A stretch of 64,000 bases of DNA, taken from positions 1 to 64,000 of the forward strand of contig JBCBTJ010000009.1 in the NCBI GenBank assembly GCA_039818665.1, given 5' to 3'. The stretch's first letter is position 1; each line of letters starts with the position of its first letter. A program made the translations under genes and the position numbers. This DNA is from JBCBTJ01 sp039818665. Lineage in GTDB: Bacteria > Pseudomonadota > Alphaproteobacteria > Caulobacterales > Hyphomonadaceae. Of this stretch, positions 17,261 through 26,562 are shown piece after piece. Under the pieces are notes generated by a model. The model saw nothing but the letters and a program-made list of their open reading frames with translations. It was not told where the DNA came from and searched no databases.

Positions 17261-17324
17261 GGTCGTCCCCGGATGCGGCGGTTTGGCGGCTTGCGCTGGG
17301 CGCGCGCTAAGACATGTAAGCGCC

Positions 17325-18365
17325 ATGGACACGAATGCGACGGCTGACGCTGCGGCGAAATGGATCGGCTGGTGGCTGATCGCCCTCGGCCTCATGGTCT
17401 ACGCCATGATCCTTGTCGGCGGCGCGACGCGGCTCACCGACTCCGGCCTCTCCATCACCGAATGGGACCCGATCAGCGGCTTCCTGCCGCCGCTCAGCGA
17501 AGCGGCCTGGGACGCCGAGTTCGAGAAATACAAGCAGACCGCCGAATACCGCCTGCAAAACCGGGGCATGAGCGAGGGCGAGTTCCGCTATATTTTTTGG
17601 TGGGAGTGGGCGCACCGTTTCTTTGGCCGGCTGGTCGGCCTGGTCGCGATCGCGGGGTTCGTCGTCTTCTGGCGGCGCGGCTGGCTCAATCCGCCGCTCG
17701 CCCGCCGCCTCGCCATCATCATCGGCCTCGGCGGACTGCAGGGCTTTATCGGCTGGTGGATGGTCGCCAGCGGCATTGGCGACACCGACCGGACCGACGT
17801 CGCGCCTTACCGCCTCGCCACCCATTTCGGGCTCGCGCTCCTCATCCTGGCGCTGATCGCCTGGACTTGGCTCGATCTGAACGGCCGCCGCGAAGACGGC
17901 CCGGTAGAGCAGGGCCCCCGCCGCGCCGCCTACGCGCTCCTAGGCCTGACCGCGATCCAAATGCTCGCCGGCGCGCTGGTCGCCGGCCATGACGCGGGGC
18001 GGACTTACACCGACTGGCCGCTTATGGCCGGCGAGTTCGCGCCGTCAGGCTATTGGGCCGAGGCCGGCGGCCTTCGGAACCTGGTCGAGAACGTCGCCGC
18101 CGTGCAGTTCAACCACCGGATCCTGGCTTACGCGCTATGGGCCGGCGCCCTGGCGGCGCTGTTCGCCTTCCGCCGTCATGCGCTCCGCGACGGTTTCGCT
18201 TTGATCGCCACCTTGATCACCCTCCAGTCCGCCTGGGGAGTCCTCACGCTCATGAACGCCGCTCCGCTCGGCCTTGCGCTCGTCCATCAGGGCCTCGGGG
18301 TGATCTGCCTGCTGGCGGCCGTCCACCTCAGTTGGCGGGCGCGTCCTCAGCCGCTTCCGGCCTAA
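17325..18365 (+). CDS. ctaA: Heme A synthase (COX15/CtaA)
   Basis: 346 aa integral membrane protein with about eight helices. It oxidises heme O to heme A for aa3-type cytochrome oxidases. Type-2 CtaA/COX15 signatures are present: GGATRLTDSGLSITEWDPISG, read from about 27 to 47, FWWEWAHRFFGRLVGL with a heme-ligand histidine, GLGGLQGFIGWWMVASG, HFGLALL, and the second half VQFNHRILAY and HQGLGV with further histidines. The last 38 bp overlap the end of the convergent lipoprotein gene. Confidence 0.93.
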   Translation: MDTNATADAAAKWIGWWLIALGLMVYAMILVGGATRLTDSGLSITEWDPISGFLPPLSEAAWDAEFEKYKQTAEYRLQNRGMSEGEFRYIFWWEWAHRFFGRLVGLVAIAGFVVFWRRGWLNPPLARRLAIIIGLGGLQGFIGWWMVASGIGDTDRTDVAPYRLATHFGLALLILALIAWTWLDLNGRREDGPVEQGPRRAAYALLGLTAIQMLAGALVAGHDAGRTYTDWPLMAGEFAPSGYWAEAGGLRNLVENVAAVQFNHRILAYALWAGALAALFAFRRHALRDGFALIATLITLQSAWGVLTLMNAAPLGLALVHQGLGVICLLAAVHLSWRARPQPLPA

Positions 18366-19374
18366 GCGCGGCGGTGTCGACAAACACAGCTTGATGGCCT
18401 TGCGCCGTCTCTCCGGCCAACACGATCAGCCCGCCCGGATACCCGCCGAAACGCGGCTGGCCGAGCGCGGCGATCGCGCGAGTGGAAGGCGGCGCGGCCA
18501 TGGTGATGCCGTCGCGCACCGACAGCGCTCTGAAACCGCCGCCGGCTTCCGCGATCTTCAATCGGCCCGCCGGCGTCCGGGCGACCACATAGTCGCCGTT
18601 CGCCGTGTCGAGCCAAGCCGTCTGCGCCAAATTCTCGGAGCCTTCCAAAGCGGAAGGTTCGCTATTTTCGATCCAAACCACGCCGCCGTCATGCGCGACG
18701 ATCGCCGCGGTCCCTGTCAGCGTGCAATCGGCGATCTCCGAAGGCGACGCATAAGCTTCCAGCGCGCGCCAGGTGAACACGCCATCCTCGACGCCGGTCA
18801 GCCCCTGCAGCAGGATCTCGGGCGCATCCTCGGTCCAATAGGCGAGGCGGAACAGCGCTTCCGGCTGCACCGCGGGGCCCGCGCAGACGCCGGCGACCGT
18901 CACGCCGTCCGCGCCGGGCAGGGCGATCTCAGCCGGCGCGTCCAGCTGTCCGCCGAAAATATAACCGGCCAAGCCGCCCTCGGCCGTCGCGGCGGGAAAC
19001 AGCGTGAACGCCGCCCCGTCGATCTCCGCCGGCTGGCCCTCTGCGAGCGCGAGCACATCATAGTCCGCGACCGGGCTGATCCGGTCGGCGTCCAGATTGA
19101 ACATTTGCAGCCCGCCGCCCTCATAGGCGAGGGCGAGAAACGGCTCCCCGCCGCCGCCGAGCGCGGCCTCGCGGATCGGCTTGTCCAGCGCCGCGGTCGC
19201 CCAGACCGCCGGCAGCTCAACGCCGGAAGCGGCCGGCGGTTCAGGCGTTTCCACCGCTTCCGGTTCGGGATCGGCCCCGCGCGAACAGGCCGCCGCAAAG
19301 AAAAGGAGCGCGGATGCCGCCGCTGCGTTGACATTGCGGCGCCCGGGCCATACACGCACGCGCTTGAACGTCAT
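18328..19374 (-). CDS. Predicted lipoprotein of unknown function
   Basis: 348 aa. A basic N-terminus and hydrophobic stretch end in FFAAAC, giving a likely lipidated cysteine at C30, followed by a Pro/Glu-rich linker. The rest is a series of short beta-strand-like segments (FLALAYEGGGLQMFNL, GGLAGYIFGGQL, GGLIVLAGET) that could form a beta-propeller; I do not recognise a family. GGAG lies six bases before the ATG. It is divergent from rplM (34-bp gap) and overlaps the ctaA 3' end by 38 bp. Confidence 0.6.
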   Translation of the reverse strand: MTFKRVRVWPGRRNVNAAAASALLFFAAACSRGADPEPEAVETPEPPAASGVELPAVWATAALDKPIREAALGGGGEPFLALAYEGGGLQMFNLDADRISPVADYDVLALAEGQPAEIDGAAFTLFPAATAEGGLAGYIFGGQLDAPAEIALPGADGVTVAGVCAGPAVQPEALFRLAYWTEDAPEILLQGLTGVEDGVFTWRALEAYASPSEIADCTLTGTAAIVAHDGGVVWIENSEPSALEGSENLAQTAWLDTANGDYVVARTPAGRLKIAEAGGGFRALSVRDGITMAAPPSTRAIAALGQPRFGGYPGGLIVLAGETAQGHQAVFVDTAALRPEAAEDAPAN

Positions 19375-19408
19375 TCAAAACTCCAAACAAGAGGCTCCCG
19401 CAGGAGCG

Positions 19409-19876
19409 ATGAAAACCTATTCCGCGAAACCTGCCGAGGTTGAGAACAAATGGGTCGTGATCGACGCTGAAGACGTCGTCGTGGGCCGGCTCGCCTCCTA
19501 TATCGCCAAGCGCCTGCGCGGCAAGCACCGCGCCGACTATACCCCGCACGTCGATTGCGGCGACCATGTCGTTGTCGTGAATGCTGAAAAAGTCCGCTTC
19601 ACCGGCGCCAAGCCCACCGACAAGGTCTACTACCGCCACACCGGCTATCCCGGCGGCATCAAGTCGACCACGCCGGAGAAAATCCTCGGCGGCCGCTTCC
19701 CGGAGCGCGCGCTGAAGCTCGCCGTGAAGCGCATGATGCCCAAGGAAAGCCCGCTCGCGCGGCGCCAGTTCTCCAAACTGCGCGTCTACGCCGGCGCCGA
19801 GCATCCCCACGACGCCCAGTCGCCCGAGACGGTCGACTTTAAATCCATGAACGCCAAGAACGTGAAAGCGGCCTGA
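19409..19876 (+). CDS. rplM: 50S ribosomal protein L13
   Basis: 155 aa, standard length for L13. WVVIDAEDVVVGRLASYIAK, YTPHVDCGDHVVVVNAEK, YRHTGYPGGIKS and VKRMMPKESPLARRQFSKLRVYAG, read in order, are all family hallmarks. It is the first gene of the universal rplM-rpsI pair, with 5 bp before rpsI. The ATG at 19409 follows AGGAG very closely (2-nt gap), with a second purine stretch GAGG 13 bases upstream. The longer open frame begins inside the opposite-strand lipoprotein gene and is not real. Confidence 0.97.
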   Translation: MKTYSAKPAEVENKWVVIDAEDVVVGRLASYIAKRLRGKHRADYTPHVDCGDHVVVVNAEKVRFTGAKPTDKVYYRHTGYPGGIKSTTPEKILGGRFPERALKLAVKRMMPKESPLARRQFSKLRVYAGAEHPHDAQSPETVDFKSMNAKNVKAA

Positions 19877-19881
19877 TCCTC

Positions 19882-20373
19882 ATGTCTGAAACCGCGCAAT
19901 CTCTCGAAGATCTGAAAGACCTCGGCGCCGAGGGCGAGACCCCGCTCGTCGAGCCGGAAATCACGGCTGAGCCGAAGATCGACGAATTCGGCCGCGCCTA
20001 CGGCACCGGCCGCCGCAAATCCGCGATCGCCCGCGTCTGGATCAAGCCCGGGAAAGGCTCGATCACGATCAACGGCAAGGACCAAGAACAATACTTCGCC
20101 CGGCCCGTGCTGCGCATGATCATCGCCCAGCCGCTCAAAGAGTCCGAGCGCGCCGGCGAGTTCGACGTGATCTGCACGGTCAAAGGCTCGGGCCTTTCGG
20201 GTCAGGCCGGCGCCATCCGCCACGGTCTCTCTCGCGCGCTCGTCGCTTATGAGCCGGCGCTGCGCCGCAAGCTTAAGCCGTTTGGCTTCATGACCCGCGA
20301 CCCGCGCGTGGTGGAACGCAAGAAGTATGGCCGCGCCAAAGCGCGCCGCAGCTTCCAATTCTCCAAGCGCTAG
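19882..20373 (+). CDS. rpsI: 30S ribosomal protein S9
   Basis: 163 aa. The core starts at AYGTGRRKSAIARVWIKPG and ends with the invariant YGRAKARRSFQFSKR, whose C-terminal Lys-Arg tail reaches the P-site tRNA. The first 40 residues are an acidic extension common in alphaproteobacterial S9. It is cotranscribed with rplM and followed by a terminator-like hairpin at 20399-20428. Confidence 0.97.
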   Translation: MSETAQSLEDLKDLGAEGETPLVEPEITAEPKIDEFGRAYGTGRRKSAIARVWIKPGKGSITINGKDQEQYFARPVLRMIIAQPLKESERAGEFDVICTVKGSGLSGQAGAIRHGLSRALVAYEPALRRKLKPFGFMTRDPRVVERKKYGRAKARRSFQFSKR

Positions 20374-20398
20374 GCGTTTCACATCAATCGGCTATTGG

Positions 20399-20428
20399 AA
20401 CGGGCGCTTCGAAAACGGAGCGCCCGTT
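20399..20428 (+). terminator. Rho-independent terminator-like hairpin after rplM-rpsI
   Basis: A perfect 10-bp stem AACGGGCGCT / AGCGCCCGTT with a 10-nt loop lies 25 bp after the rpsI stop and is followed by T, then TCGCATTT. The stem is strong but the T-tract is short. It is placed as expected for the end of the ribosomal operon, 22 bp before argC. Confidence 0.65.
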
Positions 20429-20450
20429 TCGCATTTGAAGGGCTTTGATC

Positions 20451-21485
20451 ATGGCGAAAACGCTGCGCGCGGCTGTCTTAGGCGCTTCGGGCTATACGGG
20501 CGCCGAAACGATCCGCCTGCTCGCCGGCCATGACCGCGTCGAGGTCGTCGCCGCCTCGGCCAACGCGCTTGCGGGAAAACGTCTCGCAGACGTGTTTCCG
20601 CATCTCGCCGCAGCGGACCTGCCGCTCGTCGAGGCGGACGCGGTGGACTGGACGGGCGTTGATGTGGCGTTCGGCTGCCTGCCGCACGGCGCGAGCCAAG
20701 ACATCATCGAGGCGCTGCCGGACACGGTCCGGGTCATCGACCTCTCCGCCGACTATCGCTTGCGCGACGCCCGCCTTTACGAGGCCGCCTATGGCCGTCA
20801 TCACATCGCGCCGGAGCGGACGCGGACCGCCGTCTACGGGCTGACCGAGCACGCCAGAGGCCGCTTGCCGGACGCCGACGTCATCGCATGCCCCGGCTGC
20901 TACCCGACCGCGACGCTGCTCGCCCTGTTGCCGCCGGTCGGCGCCGGTCTGGTCGACCTTGAGCAGCTGATCGTAGACGCCAAATCCGGTGTGTCCGGCG
21001 CGGGCAGGGGCCTAAAGGAAGGTAACCTCTTCAGCGAGGCGGCCGAGGGCCTGCACCCCTACGGCGTCGGCGCCCACCGCCACGCGCCCGAGATCGAGCA
21101 GGAGCTGGCGATCGCGGCGGGCGAGGGCGTCGCCGTGACCTTCACCCCGCATCTCGTGCCCATGGTCCGCGGCGAACTCGTCACATGCTACGTTCATGGC
21201 GAGACCAATCATATCCGCGCCGAACTCGAACGCGCCTATGAAGGCGAGCGCTTCGTCCATGTTCTGACCGAAGGCGCGCCGCCGCCCGACACCCGCCATG
21301 TGCGCGGGACCAATCATTGCCGGATCAGCGTCCATCGCGACCGCGCCCCCGGCCGCACGATCATCGTCGCTGTGATCGACAATTTGGTGAAGGGCTCCGG
21401 CGGGCAAGCGATCCAAAATTTGAACGCCGCTATGGGATGGGACGAGGGGCTCGGGCTTGCCGGCTTGCAACCGCTTTTCCCCTGA
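20451..21485 (+). CDS. argC: N-acetyl-gamma-glutamyl-phosphate reductase
   Basis: 344 aa. It performs the NADPH-dependent third step of arginine biosynthesis. Features: GASGYTGAETIRLL nucleotide motif (11-24), the catalytic cysteine C150 in ACPGCYPTATLLAL, and GAHRHAPEIEQELA carrying the catalytic histidine. AAGG upstream supports the ATG at 20451; another ATG two codons earlier is possible. No other arg gene is nearby. It may be partly expressed by read-through from rplM-rpsI. Confidence 0.95.
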   Translation: MAKTLRAAVLGASGYTGAETIRLLAGHDRVEVVAASANALAGKRLADVFPHLAAADLPLVEADAVDWTGVDVAFGCLPHGASQDIIEALPDTVRVIDLSADYRLRDARLYEAAYGRHHIAPERTRTAVYGLTEHARGRLPDADVIACPGCYPTATLLALLPPVGAGLVDLEQLIVDAKSGVSGAGRGLKEGNLFSEAAEGLHPYGVGAHRHAPEIEQELAIAAGEGVAVTFTPHLVPMVRGELVTCYVHGETNHIRAELERAYEGERFVHVLTEGAPPPDTRHVRGTNHCRISVHRDRAPGRTIIVAVIDNLVKGSGGQAIQNLNAAMGWDEGLGLAGLQPLFP

Positions 21486-21581
21486 AGCCTATCAAATCGA
21501 CACGTAAATTCGCCCCCGACATGTGCAAGTCCGGCCAAAGACCTGGACTCTTACCCCAATATCCATAGGCCCTGTTTTTTC

Positions 21582-21615
21582 GCATCGACACTGTCGATGT
21601 CGCGCGGCTTTGAGT
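21582..21615 (-). repeat. Copy 1 of a 34-bp bipartite palindromic element
   Basis: Read on the minus strand it is ACTCAAAGC, a 7-bp variable spacer, then the 17-bp palindrome CATCGACAGTGTCGATG and C. The same element, with identical outer blocks and identical spacer length, is at 44776-44809. Both copies lie between convergent genes, here argC and phaC. The rest of this 196-bp gap holds a TTTTTT run at 21575-21580 and no gene. Confidence 0.7.
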
Positions 21616-21681
21616 GCAAGTGCGCGGAAAACCAAACGCAAAAACAACGCTGTCGGCGAGCGGTTTGGCGAATGAAAGAGT

Positions 21682-23511
21682 CTAGGTCAGGCCGCGCTCT
21701 TTCCGGATGTCCGAAAGCCGCGCTTTGACATAAGTCCCAGGCGCCGCGCCGAGGCCTTTGTCTTCAGGCTCTAGAGCCTCGATTTTCTTACCGGATTTCG
21801 GTCCGAGCCACTCATGCCAAGTCGGCCACCAGGAGCCCGGCAGCTCTTCGGCGTCTTTCAGCCAAGCTTCCGCGCTCTCCGGCAGGTCTTCATTGATCCA
21901 ATGCTGATATTTCTTAGCGTCCGGATGGTTCACGACCCCGGCGATATGGCCGGATCCGGCGAGCACGAAGGTCGTGTCGCCGCCCAGCGCGCGGGCGGTC
22001 CGATAGACGGAATCGAAGGGGCAAATATGGTCCTCGCGACCCGCCTGAACGAGGGCTGGGATCTTGATGTCTTTGAGGTTTACGGGCTCGCCGAGCACTT
22101 TGAACCGGCCTTCGGCGAGGGCGTTTTCGCCGTAAAGGTCCCGCAAATAAGTCTTGTAAAGCGGCCCGGGAATATTGGTCTGATCGGCGTTCCAATAGAG
22201 CAGGTCGAAGGGGCGGGGCTTCTTTCCCATCATGTAATTGTCGACCACATAGCGCCAGACGAGATCGACCGGCCGCAGCCAATTGAACGTTTCGCCCATG
22301 GCCTCGCCGGGCATAATGCCTTGATTTTCCTCTATTAAGCCCTCATACAGCGCGACCCCTTCCGGGGAGGTGAAGGCAAGGAGGTCGCCGGCGAGTTTGA
22401 AATCCGATTGCGAGGCGAAGAAGGTCGCCGACTTGATCCGCTTGTCTTTCTTCTTGGCCATATAGGCGAGGGCGCCGGTCAGCAGGCTGCCGCCGATACA
22501 GTAGCCGACCGCGTTAACGGCCTCCGCCCCGCTCGCCTCCAGCGTCGCATCCAGGGCGGCGAAGGCGCCTTGCTCGATATAATCGTCCCAGGTGTAGTCC
22601 TTCGTTGTCTCGTCCGCCGACCGCCAAGACACGACAAAGACCGTGTACCCCTTGCTGGTCAGCCACCGGATCATCGAATTTTCTTCACGAAGATCAAGGA
22701 TGTAATACTTGTTGATCCAAGGCGGCAGGATCAGCAGCGGCGTCGAAAACACCTTCTTCCGCGAAGGCGCGAACTGGATCAGCTCGATCAAATCGTTTCT
22801 AAAAACGACCTGCCCCGGCGCAGTCGCAACGTTCACCCCGATCTCAAAAGGCGTCTCGTCGGTCTGGCTGATCATCAGCTTGCCGCCGCCGCGCTTTAAG
22901 TCGGCGCGGGCTTGCCGCAAGCCCTCCAAGACGCTCTCGCCGCCGGTTTCCAGCATCTTCTTCATGACGGTCGGATTGGTGGCGAAGAAGTTCGTCGGCG
23001 AAAACGCGTCGGCGGTTTGCTTTGCAAAGAACCGAGCGCGCCGTCGATCGGCGTCGGACAGATCGTCGGCCGCATCGATCACCGACATCATCCACCGCGT
23101 ATTCAGCTCATAGGTCCGCCGCATAAACTCAAAAGTAGGATTCTGAGACCATTCAGGATCCGAAAACCGCCTGTCGCGGGAGGGTTCTAAATGGTTACCG
23201 GACATCATGTCCTGGAACAGGCCGACCCAGCCCTGCCACAGTTCCATATTCGCGTTCATAAGGTTGGCCGGGTGGGTCATGAGCGACCGGCTCACTTTCC
23301 CGAAGGCGGTGCTCGCGCCGAAGGGATCGGGCTTGGACGGCCCGCCAAGCGAGGAGAACGTCGATCCGGCGAGGATGTCGTTCATCAAGCCTTGGCTTTC
23401 GCGGGTCGCCTCCGCCATCACGACGCTCAATTTCTGGATCTTTTCAGGATCCTGCGCCGCGAACATTTCACTCAAGGTCGGAGCGGGCGCTCCGCTCTTC
23501 GTCGCCGACAT
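21682..23511 (-). CDS. phaC: Class I poly(3-hydroxyalkanoate) synthase
   Basis: 609 aa. It polymerises 3-hydroxyacyl-CoA into PHA at granule surfaces. The lipase-box-like GYCIGG places the catalytic cysteine at C338; the Asp is in REDHICPFDS and the His in GSGHIAGVVN. LILPPWINKYYILDL and NPTFEFMRRTYEL are typical of class I synthases. The ATG at 23511 has GAGG nine bases upstream; a TTG two codons earlier is less likely. 3-hydroxybutyrate dehydrogenase is encoded at 52066-52851; no phasin or PhaR is in the window. Confidence 0.95.
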   Translation of the reverse strand: MSATKSGAPAPTLSEMFAAQDPEKIQKLSVVMAEATRESQGLMNDILAGSTFSSLGGPSKPDPFGASTAFGKVSRSLMTHPANLMNANMELWQGWVGLFQDMMSGNHLEPSRDRRFSDPEWSQNPTFEFMRRTYELNTRWMMSVIDAADDLSDADRRRARFFAKQTADAFSPTNFFATNPTVMKKMLETGGESVLEGLRQARADLKRGGGKLMISQTDETPFEIGVNVATAPGQVVFRNDLIELIQFAPSRKKVFSTPLLILPPWINKYYILDLREENSMIRWLTSKGYTVFVVSWRSADETTKDYTWDDYIEQGAFAALDATLEASGAEAVNAVGYCIGGSLLTGALAYMAKKKDKRIKSATFFASQSDFKLAGDLLAFTSPEGVALYEGLIEENQGIMPGEAMGETFNWLRPVDLVWRYVVDNYMMGKKPRPFDLLYWNADQTNIPGPLYKTYLRDLYGENALAEGRFKVLGEPVNLKDIKIPALVQAGREDHICPFDSVYRTARALGGDTTFVLAGSGHIAGVVNHPDAKKYQHWINEDLPESAEAWLKDAEELPGSWWPTWHEWLGPKSGKKIEALEPEDKGLGAAPGTYVKARLSDIRKERGLT

Positions 23512-23570
23512 GCCCAATAGCCTCGCTCTTCTGCGCGAATATCCTTATGTTACAGGAAGATTGGTGAATC

Positions 23571-23996
23571 GTGAGCCTTAGGATGAAAAAAGCGCTTATC
23601 GGCGCCATTGGCGGCGGAGCGGCCGCTCTGAGCGGCTGTTCCGGCTCGTTCAGCAGGGTCATGGACAGCGTGGCGGAGGCGCCGGGCTGGTACGCTGAGC
23701 GTCGCCAGGAAATTCGCGGCGAGGGCTATCCTGAAATCGGCGCCGTGCCGGAGGTCGCGCCGGCTGTTCGCAACGACCAATCCTTGGAGTTGACCAAGGA
23801 AGAAAGCCGCCTTGCAAAAGCCGCTTTTTTGGCCGATCCCCGCTCGGAATTCTCGACTATGTCGGGGGACGACATCGAGGCGTTGGCGGCGTCCTGGCGC
23901 GAAGGTCTCGATCGAGATTTGGGTCCGGAGAATTTTCTAACCGAAGACGAGATCGCGAGGATGCGCCGCCTGTTCTATAGCCGCCGTCCAAGCTAG
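23571..23996 (+). CDS. Small predicted lipoprotein
   Basis: 141 aa from a GTG start, or 137 aa from the ATG at 23583. AGGAAG lies 11 bases before the GTG. The sequence has a lipoprotein signal ending ALSGC, then a mostly helical, charged domain (LTKEESRLAKAAFLADPRSE, then a C-terminal helix ending RLFYSRRPS). I do not recognise a family. It is divergent from phaC and 29 bp upstream of the aminotransferase gene. Confidence 0.6.
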   Translation: MSLRMKKALIGAIGGGAAALSGCSGSFSRVMDSVAEAPGWYAERRQEIRGEGYPEIGAVPEVAPAVRNDQSLELTKEESRLAKAAFLADPRSEFSTMSGDDIEALAASWREGLDRDLGPENFLTEDEIARMRRLFYSRRPS

Positions 23997-24025
23997 CCAG
24001 GCGCGAAGGCGCCACGGAAGCAGCC

Positions 24026-25228
24026 ATGGAATTTCACAAAATCCGGCGTTTGCCGCCTTATGTTTTTGAACAGGTCAACCGGCGTGCGGCGACGCTTCGT
24101 GCGGACGGGGCGGATATCATCGATCTCGGCATGGGCAATCCGGACCTGCCGACCCCGCCGCATATCATTGATAAGCTTGTAGAAACCGCTCACAAGCCGA
24201 AGACCAATCGTTACTCGGCCTCACGCGGCATCCCCGGCCTGCGCCGCGCGCTGGCGAATTACTACGACCGCCGGTTCGGGGTCTCGCTCGACCATGACCG
24301 CGAAGTCGTCGTCACGCTTGGTTCGAAAGAGGGCTATGCGAACCTCGCCCAAGCGATCTCGGCGCCGGGTGATGTGATCCTCGCGCCCAATCCGTCTTAC
24401 CCGATCCACTCCTTTGGATTCATCATGGCCGGCGCGACGATCCGGCACGTGCAAGCCGATACGCCCGAGCAGTATTTGTCCGGCCTCGGAGCCGCCGTGC
24501 GCCATAGCGTGCCGCCGCCCACCGCCATGGTGCTTTGCTACCCGTCCAATCCGACCGCGGCGACTGTGGATCTCGACTTCTACAAAGACGCTGTCGCCTT
24601 TGCGAAGAAGCACGATATCTGGATCCTCTCAGACCTCGCCTACAACGAAATCTATTTCGAAGAGCCGACCCCCTCGATTTTGCAGGTCGACGGCGCGCGC
24701 GACATCGCGGTCGAGACCACGACCATGTCCAAAACCTACAGCATGGCCGGCTGGCGCGTCGGTTTCGCCGCGGGCAATGAGCGCCTCATCTCGGCGCTGG
24801 CGCGCGTGAAATCCTATCTGGACTACGGCGCTTACACGCCGATCCAAGTCGCCGCCTGCGAAGCGCTCAACGGCCCGCAGGACTGCGTTGATGAGATGCG
24901 CCAGACCTACAAGGCGCGCCGAGACGCCCTCGTGGAGAGCTTCGGACGCGCGGGCTGGGACGTGCCATCCCCGAAAGCGTCGATGTTCGCCTGGGCCCCG
25001 ATCCCTGAATCATATCGGGAAAGGGGCAGCCTAGAGTTCGCGATCGACCTGATCACCGAAGCGCACGTCGCCGTCTCGCCGGGCGCCGGTTTCGGCGAAT
25101 ATGGCGACGGCCATGTGCGCCTCGCGCTCGTGGAGAATGAGCAGCGGATCCGACAAGCGGCTAGGAATGTTCGCAAATTCCTGCAAAACCGCGGCGTGGA
25201 TGCGGCGCACGCGACCGCCGCGGAGTGA
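24026..25228 (+). CDS. Class I/II PLP aminotransferase, AlaC-like
   Basis: 400 aa fold-type I aminotransferase. The PLP lysine is in TTTMSKTYSMAGWRVGF; other ligands lie in LGSKEGYANL, NPSYPIH, CYPSNPTAATVD and DLAYNEIYF. The overall pattern (MEFHKIRRLPPYVFEQVN start, GMGNPDLPTP) matches AlaC/YfdZ-type glutamate-pyruvate aminotransferases, often annotated in alphaproteobacteria as LL-diaminopimelate or aspartate aminotransferase. hom follows after 17 bp, so it is probably part of an amino acid operon with hom. Confidence 0.87.
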   Translation: MEFHKIRRLPPYVFEQVNRRAATLRADGADIIDLGMGNPDLPTPPHIIDKLVETAHKPKTNRYSASRGIPGLRRALANYYDRRFGVSLDHDREVVVTLGSKEGYANLAQAISAPGDVILAPNPSYPIHSFGFIMAGATIRHVQADTPEQYLSGLGAAVRHSVPPPTAMVLCYPSNPTAATVDLDFYKDAVAFAKKHDIWILSDLAYNEIYFEEPTPSILQVDGARDIAVETTTMSKTYSMAGWRVGFAAGNERLISALARVKSYLDYGAYTPIQVAACEALNGPQDCVDEMRQTYKARRDALVESFGRAGWDVPSPKASMFAWAPIPESYRERGSLEFAIDLITEAHVAVSPGAGFGEYGDGHVRLALVENEQRIRQAARNVRKFLQNRGVDAAHATAAE

Positions 25229-25245
25229 CAAAAGGACAATTGGGC

Positions 25246-26532
25246 ATGGAGACGATCCGCATCGGGATCGCCGGGCTCGGCAATGTCGGTTGCGGCTTGA
25301 TCGACCTCGTAGAGCGCCAGTCGAAGCTGCGACTGCCCGGCCAGGTGTCGATCGCCGGGGTCAGCGCGCGAAGCCGCTCTCGGAACCGGCCCGTCTCTAT
25401 CGACGGATATCGCTGGTTCGACGACCCGGCGGAGCTGGCCGCCGACAGCGAAGTCGATGTTTTCGTAGAACTTGTCGGCGGGTCGGACGGTCCGGCGAAG
25501 AAAGCCGTCGAAACCGCGCTCCGGGCCGGAAAATCCGTGGTCACCGCCAACAAGGCCCTGATCGCCGAACACGGCCAAGACCTGGCGAAGATCGCCGAAG
25601 ACCAGGACGTGAACCTACTCTTCGAAGCCGCCGTCGCCGGCGGCGTGCCGGTGGTGCGCGTGCTTCGAGACTCTCTCGCGGGCATCGAAGTCACCCGCGT
25701 AGCGGGGATTCTCAACGGCACGTGCAATTTCCTGCTGACGGAAATGCTCGCCTCCGAGCGAGATTACGACGTCGTTCTCGAAGAGGCCCAAAGGCTCGGC
25801 TACGCGGAAGCGGACCCGACACTGGATGTGTCTGGCATGGACGCGGCCCACAAGGCCGCGATCCTATCGGCGATGGCCTTTTCCGCCGATCTCAACTTCT
25901 CCAAAGTCGATGTCAGCGGGGTTGACCAGCTGCGGCTGCTCGACCTCAGTCTCGCCGACCGGCTCGGGCTTCGGATCAAGCTGATCGCCGAAGGCGTTTT
26001 AACCGACAGCGGCGTCGTGTGCCGGGTCGCGCCGGTGGCCCTTGACCGAGCGCATCCGCTGGCCTCGGTGAACGGCAGCTTGAACACCGTGCGGGTGGAG
26101 GGCGATCCCGTGGGCGCGGTGACCATGACCGGCCCTGGCGCAGGCGCGGGACCGACAGCCAGCGCCGTGATGGGAGACATCGCGTTCTTGTTCCAGCCGG
26201 GCGCCGCCTCGCCATTCGGGGCCGCTGGCCACCACGCCGCACGGGTCTTCACGCAGGCTCCCGCCGACGAGCGCGCGCCCTGGTTTCTCCGGGTCCGCCT
26301 GGCTGACGAATCAGGCGCTCTCGCGCAATTGTCCGAAGCGCTGGCTGGCGCAGGCGTGTCGATCGACAAATTAATCCAGGAATCGGCCGCAATAGACGGC
26401 GCCGCGCCAATCGCAATTGTGACGCACGAATGCGCCCGCGCGGGCGTGGATGAGGCCGTACGCGCCGTCGAGCGTCTCGAGACAAGCGTTGACGCGGCGC
26501 GCTTGATCCGTATCGAAACCTCAGACCGATAA
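25246..26532 (+). CDS. hom: Homoserine dehydrogenase
   Basis: 428 aa. It converts aspartate semialdehyde to homoserine for threonine and methionine synthesis. The N-terminal Rossmann motif is GIAGLGNVGCGL; the catalytic core includes VVTANKALIAEHG, GVPVVRVLRDSLAG, ILNGTCNFLLTEM and GMDAAHKAAILS. The C-terminal ~85 residues are an ACT domain (LRVRLADESGALAQLSEALA), the usual site of threonine feedback. Start: ATG 25246 preceded by AAAGGAC; an upstream in-frame GTG overlaps the previous stop and is less likely. Confidence 0.95.
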   Translation: METIRIGIAGLGNVGCGLIDLVERQSKLRLPGQVSIAGVSARSRSRNRPVSIDGYRWFDDPAELAADSEVDVFVELVGGSDGPAKKAVETALRAGKSVVTANKALIAEHGQDLAKIAEDQDVNLLFEAAVAGGVPVVRVLRDSLAGIEVTRVAGILNGTCNFLLTEMLASERDYDVVLEEAQRLGYAEADPTLDVSGMDAAHKAAILSAMAFSADLNFSKVDVSGVDQLRLLDLSLADRLGLRIKLIAEGVLTDSGVVCRVAPVALDRAHPLASVNGSLNTVRVEGDPVGAVTMTGPGAGAGPTASAVMGDIAFLFQPGAASPFGAAGHHAARVFTQAPADERAPWFLRVRLADESGALAQLSEALAGAGVSIDKLIQESAAIDGAAPIAIVTHECARAGVDEAVRAVERLETSVDAARLIRIETSDR

Positions 26533-26562
26533 CCGGCGCGTCCTGCGTCCAGAGGGGTTTCA

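Noticed and set aside
21582..21600. The 17-bp palindrome as a simple terminator of argC or phaC
   Set aside because: A T-run lies on the wrong side for a plus-strand terminator, the hairpin loop would be only 3 nt, and the conserved ACTCAAAGC block seven bases away is unexplained by termination.
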